Source: an uncultured Clostridia bacterium (GTDB taxonomy: Bacteria; Bacillota; Clostridia; Oscillospirales; Acutalibacteraceae). From it: 9,066 bases of DNA. The stretch lies in contig CALZMC010000012.1 in assembly GCA_945788455.1 (NCBI GenBank), forward strand, positions 1-9,066, read 5' to 3'. Shown piece by piece: positions 1-5,861 of this stretch (positions are counted from its first letter, which is position 1; every line of letters starts with the position of its first letter). The notes beneath the pieces were generated by a model, which saw only the letters and a program-made list of their open reading frames with translations, searched no databases and had not been told where the DNA came from. The position numbers and the translations under genes were made by a program.

Positions 1-1
1 T

Positions 2-622
2 CTTGAGGCTAACGACTTTGAGGTTGACACTGCAAATAACGGCGAGGACGGTCTGAAAAAGGCTCTCAGCAATCAATACAGCCTCGTTCTTCTCGATATT
101 ATGCTACCGAAAATGGACGGCTTTGAGGTCTGCAAAAAAATAAGAGACACAAAGGATATTCCTGTTCTTCTTGTTAGTGCAAAAAAGGACGACTCTGCAA
201 AAATCAACGGTCTCGGCTTCGGCGCAGATGACTATATCGTTAAGCCGTTTTCGCCAAGCGAGCTTGTTGCAAGAGTTAAGGCTCATATCAACAGATATCA
301 GCGACTGACTAACACAACCGAGCCTAATCTTGTGATTTACGGCGATTTTAAGCTAAACAAGGACACAGGCGAGGTATTTTTAAAGGACAAAGAAATTGTA
401 TTGACAAAAAAGGAATTCGAGGTTTTGTATCTGTTAGTCACAAATCCCGAAACGATTTTCAGCAAGAATGAGCTGTTTCAAAGGGTTTGGGGCTATGATT
501 CTCTCGGCGATACATCAACCCTAACCGTTCATATTAACAGACTTCGCGATAAGCTGAAGGCAACTCAGCCCGACACGGATTTCATAAAAACAATTTGGGG
601 ACGCGGATACAGATTAAAATAA
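2..622 (+). CDS. OmpR/PhoB-family DNA-binding response regulator (5' truncated by window)
   Basis: Two-component response regulator. The reading frame is open from base 2, so the gene begins before the window; about 206 residues are visible and roughly the first 20, with the acidic pair of the receiver, are missing. In the visible part the phospho-acceptor Asp is residue 32 (LLDIMLP, bases 95-97), the conserved Ser/Thr is Ser59 (VLLVSAK) and the Lys is Lys81 (DDYIVKPF), so the receiver core is intact. Residues about 108-206 form a Trans_Reg_C winged helix, with the recognition-helix region TSTLTVHINRLRDKL and the terminal GRGYRLK. It should bind DNA as a phosphorylated dimer; the target is unknown. 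It resembles VanR-type regulators, but that is no proof of function. No histidine kinase follows: the gene ends at a hairpin terminator, so any partner kinase would lie upstream or elsewhere. An internal ATG at 101 is not the start, because it falls after the phospho-acceptor Asp. Confidence 0.93.
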   Translation, partial: LEANDFEVDTANNGEDGLKKALSNQYSLVLLDIMLPKMDGFEVCKKIRDTKDIPVLLVSAKKDDSAKINGLGFGADDYIVKPFSPSELVARVKAHINRYQRLTNTTEPNLVIYGDFKLNKDTGEVFLKDKEIVLTKKEFEVLYLLVTNPETIFSKNELFQRVWGYDSLGDTSTLTVHINRLRDKLKATQPDTDFIKTIWGRGYRLK

Positions 623-660
623 TTATTATCGGCAATATATTGAAATACAAACTATCGTAG

Positions 661-690
661 GGGCGGATATCATCCGCCCGTTTTCTTTTG
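661..690 (+). terminator. Intrinsic terminator after response regulator
   Basis: An 8-bp GC-rich perfect stem (GGGCGGAT at 661-668, ATCCGCCC at 672-679) with a 3-nt loop is followed by TTTTCTTTT at 681-689. It lies 38 nt after the regulator's stop codon on the same strand and should end that transcript. Confidence 0.75.
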
Positions 691-755
691 TAGGCACAAA
701 GCCGAATAACGCGATCCTTATTACACGCTGTCAGACTTCGAGAAATGGAGCTGAA

Positions 756-816
756 TTTCGTTTTCTTGCGAGTGGAAGCTGTACATAGGTACTGCCCTCG
801 AGCAAAAAACGAAAAA
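756..816. repeat. Large imperfect inverted repeat in intergenic region
   Basis: The left arm at about 756-773 (TTTCGTTTTCTTGCGAG) is nearly the reverse complement of the right arm at about 797-816 (CTCGAGCAAAAAACGAAAAA). Between them is a small inner palindrome, GTAC-ATAG-GTAC (781-790 plus neighbours). The whole could fold into one long hairpin of about 60 nt. It encodes nothing convincing. It resembles dispersed extragenic palindromes of Clostridia genomes, but copy number cannot be checked here. Confidence 0.5.
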
Positions 817-820
817 CGCC

Positions 821-856
821 TAAAAAAAGCTTGGACTCGATGTCCAAGCTGTTTTT
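821..856. terminator. Bidirectional intrinsic terminator, likely end of the ABC operon
   Basis: A perfect 9-bp stem (AGCTTGGAC at 828-836, GTCCAAGCT at 842-850, 5-nt loop) has a run of A on its left (822-828) and GTTTTT on its right (851-856). Read on the minus strand the hairpin is followed directly by seven T, the classic intrinsic form. It is the best U-tract terminator downstream of the minus-strand importer operon ending at 1015, about 160 nt away. It could also stop plus-strand transcripts. Confidence 0.7.
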
Positions 857-910
857 CAATCCCTCCGTCAACACGGTGTGTTGCCACCTCCCTTTGCACA
901 AGGGAGGCAA
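857..910 (-). repeat. Composite palindromic extragenic repeat (Clostridia type)
   Basis: Read on the minus strand it runs from TTGCCTCCCTTGTGCAAAGG through a GGAGGTGGCA core and TGACGGAGGGATTG to the end. It contains two stems: CCTCCCTT/AAGGGAGG (887-894 with 900-907) and CAACAC/GTGTTG (869-874 with 878-883). From memory, an AAGGGAGGTGGCA...TGACGGAGGGATTG consensus with a variable inner palindrome recurs between genes in Ruminococcaceae and related Clostridia. Identification as that family is from recall and was not searched. Confidence 0.6.
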
Positions 911-938
911 AATAAGGTTTGTTTAATTATATTTTGGC

Positions 939-969
939 GTGGTTCAGACCACTTTATCGCCAGTCTGAA
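939..969. other. Overlapping alternative stem-loops
   Basis: GTGGT (939-943) and ACCAC (948-952) form a 5-bp stem with loop TCAG. TTCAGAC (943-949) can instead pair with GTCTGAA (963-969), which abuts the strong hairpin at 970-995. The two pairings share bases and exclude each other. This may be only part of the palindrome-rich 3' region; no function is shown. Confidence 0.4.
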
Positions 970-1004
970 ATGACCTGCTCGAGTGAGCAGGTCATTCGTT
1001 TTTT
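970..1004 (+). terminator. Strong hairpin with plus-strand T-tract next to the importer ATPase gene
   Basis: A perfect 11-bp stem (ATGACCTGCTC at 970-980, GAGCAGGTCAT at 985-995, loop GAGT) is followed on the plus strand by TCG and T6 (999-1004). The T-tract is on the plus side, so as an intrinsic terminator it fits plus-strand transcription entering the operon's 3' end. For the minus-strand ABC operon, ending 11 nt away, it could still act as a 3'-end stabilising stem. Confidence 0.6.
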
Positions 1005-1014
1005 CATTATTATA

Positions 1015-1815
1015 TCAGTCATTTGAAAGGAGCATACGGTCGTTGTCAAGCTCCTCGCCTGATGTTGTCTTAAACTTATTGAGCAGGTCGGCTGTTGTTA
1101 GCTTTTTCTTTTCCTCGCCCTCAACATCATAAATGATTTTTCCGTCATTCATCATAATCAGTCTGTTACCGATAGCGATAGCATCCTTCATATTATGAGT
1201 AATCATAATTGTTGTAAGATTATTTTCAGCAACAATCTTTTCTGTCAGGTCAAGCACCTTTTTTGCAGTCTTGGGATCAAGAGCTGCAGTATGCTCGTCA
1301 AGTAAGAGAAGCTTTGGCTTTTTTAGGGTAGCCATAAGGAGTGTAACAGCCTGACGCTGACCGCCGGATAATAAGCCAACCTTTGAGGTTAATCTGTCCT
1401 CAAGTCCTAAATCAAGACCTGCAAGAAGCTCCTTGTAGCCGTCCTTTTCCTTTTTCTTTACACCGGGGGCAAGACCTCTTGTCTTTCCTCTGCGAGATGC
1501 AAGAGCAAGATTTTCAACAATCTGCATATTTGCGGCAGTACCTGTCATAGGGTCTTGGAAAACTCTGCCGATATACTTAGCTCTCTTGTGTTCGGGTAGC
1601 TTTGTTACATCTACACCGTCAATAATGATACTGCCACAGTCAACAGGATATACACCTGCAACCATATTAAGCATAGTTGACTTACCTGCACCGTTACCGC
1701 CGATAACAGTAACGAAATCGCCCTCCTTTAGATGAAGGTCAATGCCGTTAAGTGCCTTTTTTTCATTAATAGTGCCGGGGTTAAAGGTTTTGTGAACATT
1801 TTTAATTTGAAGCAT
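1015..1815 (-). CDS. ABC transporter ATP-binding protein (TrpZ-like, COG1101 type)
   Basis: Cytoplasmic ATPase of an amino-acid-type importer, 266 aa, a usual length. Visible nucleotide-binding motifs are Walker A GGNGAGKST (residues 39-47), the Q-loop in VFQDP (Gln87), the signature LSGGQRQ (about 149-155), Walker B LLLLDE (about 169-174) followed by HTAALDP, and the H-loop His in MITHN (His207). All are intact. The ATG at 1815 shares its A with the TAA stop of the permease gene (TAATG), with AGGAGG about 10 nt upstream inside the permease gene's 3' end, so the two are translationally coupled. The EHTAALDP variant and the partner genes place it with the ATPases of tryptophan/tyrosine (TrpXYZ-like) importers. 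Substrate is inferred from family and not shown. It is the last gene of the three-gene operon. Confidence 0.93.
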   Translation of the reverse strand: MLQIKNVHKTFNPGTINEKKALNGIDLHLKEGDFVTVIGGNGAGKSTMLNMVAGVYPVDCGSIIIDGVDVTKLPEHKRAKYIGRVFQDPMTGTAANMQIVENLALASRRGKTRGLAPGVKKKEKDGYKELLAGLDLGLEDRLTSKVGLLSGGQRQAVTLLMATLKKPKLLLLDEHTAALDPKTAKKVLDLTEKIVAENNLTTIMITHNMKDAIAIGNRLIMMNDGKIIYDVEGEEKKKLTTADLLNKFKTTSGEELDNDRMLLSND

Positions 1816-2720
1816 TATTCTTTAACCTCCTTATTCTTAACTGTCTTTGAGGCAACCTTGCTTTTCCAATAAGGAATACCGAGGAACAGAGCAACGACAA
1901 GAGCAGAAAGCAGCTTTAGGTCATTTGCATCTAAGCCTAACCAAACAACAATGTTTTGAACAATGTAGTAAATAATACCACCAAAAACAACTGCAACAAG
2001 TGTTAGTGCAAAGTTGTGGAATATCTTTCCGAAAATAACCTCGCCGACTATAACAGCGGCAAGACCGATTACGATAGCACCACGGCCCATATTTATATCT
2101 GCAAAGCCCTGATACTGTGCGTACAAAGCTCCCGAAAGAGCAACTAAACCGTTAGAGATAACAAGTCCGAAAATTACATTAAAGCGAGTGTTAATACCGT
2201 TTGCACGAGACATAGCCTGATTATTACCCGTTGCTCTGATTGATGAGCCAAGCTCTGTTCCAAAGAACCAGTACAGTATTGCAATAGTGACAACGGCAAA
2301 CAGTACGCACACGATTATTGATTTTGTATTATCTCCCGAGGTTAACAAAACCTGCTTTAGATTTCTTGCAACGACAGGAACGTTCGAGTTTTTGTTTGAG
2401 ATACGAAGATTAATTGAATATAGGCTTAACTGCGTTAATATACCTGCAAGAATAGCCGGTATGCCGAAAAACGTATGAAAAATACCTGTAATCAATCCTG
2501 CTAAACAGCCTACTGCAAAAGCAATCGCTACTGCAAGATAGATGTTAACACCGTTCTTTGCCAAAACAGCAAGAACAATACCGCCTGTCGCCATTGAGCC
2601 GTCAACCGTTAGGTCGGCAACATCAAGCACTCTAAAGGTGATATAAACGCCGATAGCCATTATGCCCCATATAATACCGTAGGCTATTGCGCCGGGCATA
2701 GATGCTAATAATGATACCAT
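1815..2720 (-). CDS. ABC transporter permease, BPD_transp_2 family (TrpY-like)
   Basis: Integral membrane channel subunit, 301 aa, with about eight or nine hydrophobic segments (roughly residues 11-30, 41-55, 60-82, 87-105, 133-153, 178-200, 212-231, 238-260, 268-284). The early motif VLDVADLTVDGS (about 31-42) is characteristic of the COG4120 permeases that pair with TrpX-like lipoproteins. A cytoplasmic segment near residues 160-178 (SIRATGNNQAMSRANGINT) is in the usual place for the ATPase-coupling loop. The Lys-rich C-terminal tail (KSKVASKTVKNKEVKE) should be cytoplasmic. The start at 2720 is backed by AAGGAG seven nt upstream. A 78-nt gap containing a stem-loop separates it from the lipoprotein gene. 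It probably homodimerises with two copies of the ATPase. Confidence 0.92.
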   Translation of the reverse strand: MVSLLASMPGAIAYGIIWGIMAIGVYITFRVLDVADLTVDGSMATGGIVLAVLAKNGVNIYLAVAIAFAVGCLAGLITGIFHTFFGIPAILAGILTQLSLYSINLRISNKNSNVPVVARNLKQVLLTSGDNTKSIIVCVLFAVVTIAILYWFFGTELGSSIRATGNNQAMSRANGINTRFNVIFGLVISNGLVALSGALYAQYQGFADINMGRGAIVIGLAAVIVGEVIFGKIFHNFALTLVAVVFGGIIYYIVQNIVVWLGLDANDLKLLSALVVALFLGIPYWKSKVASKTVKNKEVKE

Positions 2721-2746
2721 AAATTTTCTCCTTAAAAATCAAAACA

Positions 2747-2776
2747 ATGGCAACAAGAAAAATCTCTCGTTGCCAT
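2747..2776 (-). promoter_or_regulatory. Intra-operon stem-loop between lipoprotein and permease genes
   Basis: ATGGCAAC (2747-2754) and GTTGCCAT (2769-2776) form a perfect 8-bp stem. On the minus strand the hairpin is followed by the T-rich TGTTTTGATTTTT before the permease RBS. It could be a leaky terminator or an RNase-stalling stem keeping lipoprotein mRNA in excess over permease and ATPase, as is common for importers. That role is inference. Confidence 0.5.
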
Positions 2777-2798
2777 AATTTATTTAATTTATTTTTGC

Positions 2799-3833
2799 TT
2801 ATTTAGCAATGTTCAGCTCGTTGAACAGAGCAGCCTGCTGGTCAAGAGGAGCAAGGTCTGATGTACCTGATACGTTGATACCTGTCTTGCCGTTGAAGTC
2901 AGCAATATCAAGAGCTACACCGTACTCTGTAACTGATGTACCAAGAATCGGAATTGACTGTGTTGCAGATGCAGCAGCCTGAAGAGCAGGAGTTGCGTTT
3001 GCAAGAATTAGGTCAACATTCTTTGATACGAATTGGTTAACAATTGTTGCACAGGTAGCTGAATCTCCTGATGCGTTTTGTTCATCAAACTTTACGTGGT
3101 CTTTACCGAGCATCTTTGTCAGAGCGTCCTTGAAGCCCTGAGTAGCTGCGTCAAGAGCAGGGTGCTGAACAAGCTGGCAGATACCGATATTGAATACCTT
3201 ATCGCCATCGTATGTAGGTAGGTCGCTGTCGCTGTTTGTAGCTGTGTCAGCTTCCTCGCCGACAGCTACAAAGCCTTCCGGAATTGTAATACCTAACTTT
3301 TCTGCTCTGTCAGGAGAATACTTCTTAACTAAGGTTGACGGGTCAACATAAGAAATATCCATTGTTGAGATGTCTGCGCCGTTTACAAGTACTTCGTAAG
3401 CCATCTTTGCAGTAGCAACACCAAGGTCATAGTAAGAAATTGAAAGTGTAGCTACACCGCAACCTTCACAAATACCTTCCTCGCCTGCGATGATAGGAAT
3501 ACCTGCAGGCTCACAAATGTTGTTGATAAGCTCTGCGTTATTCGCACAGGTGTTATCGGTAGGAATGTAAATAGCCTTTGTTTCTGCAACAGCAGCGTTA
3601 AGTACAGATGCAAGGTCGTTTGAGTCAGCGAAGGAATATTCCTTTGTTGTATAGCCAAGCTTTGATAGCTCGTCAGCAACCTTTTCTACCTGATACTTTG
3701 AGTTTGCTTCTGCTGAGCAGTAAAGAAGACCGATTTGTGTTTTGCTTTGCTTCTCACTGCAACCTGCAAATACAGTCGCAATTAAAACTACTGCAAGAGC
3801 AAGTGCTGCAATTCTTTTAATTACTTTTTTCAT
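2799..3833 (-). CDS. ABC transporter substrate-binding lipoprotein (TrpX-like, PF04392 type) with its halves in permuted order
   Basis: Extracytoplasmic solute-binding lipoprotein, 344 aa, close to family length, first gene of the importer operon. Residues 1-25 are a lipoprotein signal with lipobox FAGC (lipidated Cys25). Family resemblance is strong: IGLLYCSAEANS, IYIPTDNT, GEEGICEGCGVATLSISYYDLG and LGITIPE on one side; IGICQLVQHPALDAA, FDEQNASGD, LILANATPALQAAASAT and NVSGTSDLAPLDQQ on the other. In family members I know (such as pneumococcal TrpX), the HPALDAA/NASGD/ATPA half comes first and the LLYCSAEANS/PTDNT half second. Here the usual second half is residues about 33-190, an acidic linker follows (191-213), and the usual first half is 214-344, ending where the inter-lobe hinge would be. 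RBS AGAGG precedes the ATG at 3833. The likely ligand is tryptophan/tyrosine or another small amino acid, by family only. A natural circular permutation is the best reading; misassembly must be excluded. Confidence 0.9.
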   Translation of the reverse strand: MKKVIKRIAALALAVVLIATVFAGCSEKQSKTQIGLLYCSAEANSKYQVEKVADELSKLGYTTKEYSFADSNDLASVLNAAVAETKAIYIPTDNTCANNAELINNICEPAGIPIIAGEEGICEGCGVATLSISYYDLGVATAKMAYEVLVNGADISTMDISYVDPSTLVKKYSPDRAEKLGITIPEGFVAVGEEADTATNSDSDLPTYDGDKVFNIGICQLVQHPALDAATQGFKDALTKMLGKDHVKFDEQNASGDSATCATIVNQFVSKNVDLILANATPALQAAASATQSIPILGTSVTEYGVALDIADFNGKTGINVSGTSDLAPLDQQAALFNELNIAK

Positions 3834-3867
3834 AATTATTACCTCTCATAGTTTTTTCGATAGTCAC

Positions 3868-3896
3868 AGTTTAGCACATAAAAGTGTTAAAATCAA
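3868..3896 (-). promoter_or_regulatory. Sigma-A-type promoter of the ABC importer operon
   Basis: On the minus strand TTGATT (3891-3896) and TAAACT (3868-3873) are separated by exactly 17 nt, with TG one base before the -10 (extended -10). The predicted start is about 27 nt upstream of the ATG at 3833. This leaves no room for a T-box or leader peptide. Confidence 0.65.
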
Positions 3897-3948
3897 TATT
3901 GCTAAATGCACAAATTTATGGAAATTTTTTATTCATTTTAACCAAAAC

Positions 3949-3982
3949 AAAACACTCCGCCTCATTTAACGGAGTGTTTTTT
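3949..3982. terminator. Bidirectional terminator after the GH25 operon
   Basis: An 11-bp stem (AAAACACTCCG at 3949-3959, CGGAGTGTTTT at 3970-3980) with a 10-nt loop is flanked by T-rich sequence in both directions. On the minus strand it lies about 60 nt after the stop of the lysozyme gene and just upstream of the importer promoter, so it should insulate the two operons. Confidence 0.8.
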
Positions 3983-4043
3983 GATGAATTTATATGCTTT
4001 ATGCAAATTTTTCACGCGTTATACAGATATTTTTTGCTTTGAA

Positions 4044-5861
4044 TTATTTTACTTTAATGTATTTTGCAGACGACCACGCGCCGTAAATCTTAGTATTATT
4101 CACGGTCTTATAGGCTCTGACGCGAACATAATATCTCTTTTTGCTATAATAGGTTGAAAGTGTTGTCGATTTTGTTTTTCCGCCTACAAAAACAGACTTG
4201 TAATTATTTGAAAAGTTCTTATATGTTGACCACTGAACCTGATAACCCGAACAGCTTGTTCCGTTCCAGCTTAACTTTAGCTTCTTCTTTGACGGAGAAG
4301 AAATCGAGGTTATTTTTTGGGTATTAGGCTTTGCGGTTGTGCCGATATGGCTACTGAGATAGCCTATTCTGTCGCCTATTCCCGAATCACGAACAAAGGC
4401 AGCAACCTTATAATAATAAACGACACCCTGCTTTCGATTTGAAATCTTGAAGCTTGTTGTATTCTGTCCGTTAACCGTGCCGACTAACTGAGTCTGATTT
4501 TTTGACGGATAATAGAGATAAATCTTATATCCGCTTGCGCCTACCTTTTTGTCCCAAGAAAGAGTGACTGTGCTTGTTGTTCTCGCAGACGTCTTTAGAC
4601 CTGTAACCTTGGTTGGAACAGTATGAGCTGTCAAAGCAGCTGAATAGTCGCCGTAATATCCGTTTCGTATTGCTCTAACCTTGATTGTATATGAATTAGC
4701 CGTAGTCAGACCGTCAATTACTGCACTTGCAGATGTTGATGTTCTTGTAAAGCTTGTGCCCTGCGTATTGTTTTTTACATAAATCTTGTAGCTTGTTGCA
4801 CCTACAACACTTGACCACTTAACCGAGATGCTTTCGGTTGTGCGTGACTTATCGAGCTTAAGATTGTTAACCCTGTCGGGCTTAATTCTAAACTTATAAA
4901 GCCACTGTTGTCCCTCATAGTCGTTAATGCCTGTTGCAGTAATTTGACCTGTGCCGACATTCGTGTTATTCTTGTAGCTCAATTCATAGTCGGTACCCTC
5001 AACAAGCGCAACATCGTCAGCCATAATGACAGGCTGTGGAGTTATAGGCTTTCCTGTATAAATATAATTCATTTTTACAGCCTTGTTGTCATAATACCAA
5101 AAGTTCACGTCAAATTTGTTGGTGCCGATTGTTGCAAGCCTTCCGCTGCTCGAATACTGCCAGAATTCAAAATTGCCGGTGTAGTCGGTGTTAGTAGTAT
5201 AATGTGCAAGCCAAATCTTGTAGCTTTGAGAAATTTGAGATGCATCAAGCTGTGTTGTTAAAAAGCTCTTGCAGGCATAGAGACAGCCGTCATACCCTGC
5301 CTTGTTGACTACATCTAAAAATGCAAGAGCATTAGCAGTCATTTTAGCTTTATTAATCTGCTTATTTCTCCAAGCATAGTCGAGTCTGCCGTTGTCAACA
5401 CCCGCAAACTCATAGTCCATAACAACAGGCAAGGTGATATTATAATCGCCCAAAACCTTTGTCAGCATATTAGCCTCAGCTCTTGCCTCAGCCTCGGTCA
5501 GCGCCTGAGAATACCAATATACGCCGACACCCAAGCCGTTCTTCAGGGCGTTTTTGATGTTATCTACATAGTGTTTATCATAATTTAAGGAATGCTTTGA
5601 CCTTGTATATCCTGTCCAGCCGACTCTTACGAAAACAAAGTCAATTCCTGCCTTTTTTACCTTTGCAAAATCGACAACTCCGTTATGCTCGCTGACGTCA
5701 ATACCCTCAAATCTTTCAAGCTCGTCAAATCTTGTTTGATGAGTGTATGTGCTTCCTGTATAGGCACTCGTTGATTTTAGAGATGCGCCGGCGATAATCG
5801 TGCTTTGAAGCACAAAAATCATTGCAAGTACAGCCGACATTAATTTAATTATTTTTTTCAT
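4044..5861 (-). CDS. Secreted GH25 muramidase with Ig-like and three FnIII modules
   Basis: Peptidoglycan hydrolase cutting the MurNAc-GlcNAc beta-1,4 bond, 605 aa from the chosen start. A signal peptide (residues 1-26, basic then hydrophobic, cleavage likely after AGA) is followed by a GH25 domain at about 53-258. Its expected catalytic acids are present: Asp55 in GIDVSEHNG, and Asp149 and Glu151 in VVMDYEF. An Ig-like module follows (about 265-327: YTGKPITPQP, NNTNVGTGQI), then FnIII-like modules at about 330-415, 417-512 and 515-605. The C-terminus is Lys/Tyr-rich. The modules probably act as spacers or wall/glycan-binding units; no LPXTG or SLH anchor is seen. Start at 5861: its ATG overlaps the TGA of the upstream gene as ATGA, with AAGGAG seven to eight nt ahead. 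A longer reading from a TTG at 5882 would run through that RBS and adds nothing signal-like. Role in autolysis, remodelling or attack on other bacteria cannot be told. Confidence 0.9.
   Translation of the reverse strand: MKKIIKLMSAVLAMIFVLQSTIIAGASLKSTSAYTGSTYTHQTRFDELERFEGIDVSEHNGVVDFAKVKKAGIDFVFVRVGWTGYTRSKHSLNYDKHYVDNIKNALKNGLGVGVYWYSQALTEAEARAEANMLTKVLGDYNITLPVVMDYEFAGVDNGRLDYAWRNKQINKAKMTANALAFLDVVNKAGYDGCLYACKSFLTTQLDASQISQSYKIWLAHYTTNTDYTGNFEFWQYSSSGRLATIGTNKFDVNFWYYDNKAVKMNYIYTGKPITPQPVIMADDVALVEGTDYELSYKNNTNVGTGQITATGINDYEGQQWLYKFRIKPDRVNNLKLDKSRTTESISVKWSSVVGATSYKIYVKNNTQGTSFTRTSTSASAVIDGLTTANSYTIKVRAIRNGYYGDYSAALTAHTVPTKVTGLKTSARTTSTVTLSWDKKVGASGYKIYLYYPSKNQTQLVGTVNGQNTTSFKISNRKQGVVYYYKVAAFVRDSGIGDRIGYLSSHIGTTAKPNTQKITSISSPSKKKLKLSWNGTSCSGYQVQWSTYKNFSNNYKSVFVGGKTKSTTLSTYYSKKRYYVRVRAYKTVNNTKIYGAWSSAKYIKVK

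Noticed and set aside
582..899. 105-aa open frame on the minus strand in the palindrome-rich gap
   Set aside because: It runs through terminators and repeats and over the regulator's 3' end, its composition is erratic, and it has no supporting RBS or family resemblance.
2799..3833. Frameshift or pseudogene as explanation for the odd binding protein
   Set aside because: The frame is open from signal peptide to stop at normal length and all family motifs are present in one frame; only their order is changed.
3834..3948. T-box or trp leader upstream of the importer operon
   Set aside because: Only about 115 nt separate the start codon from the preceding terminator, the promoter sits within it, and no T-box sequence, Trp-rich leader peptide or antiterminator is visible.
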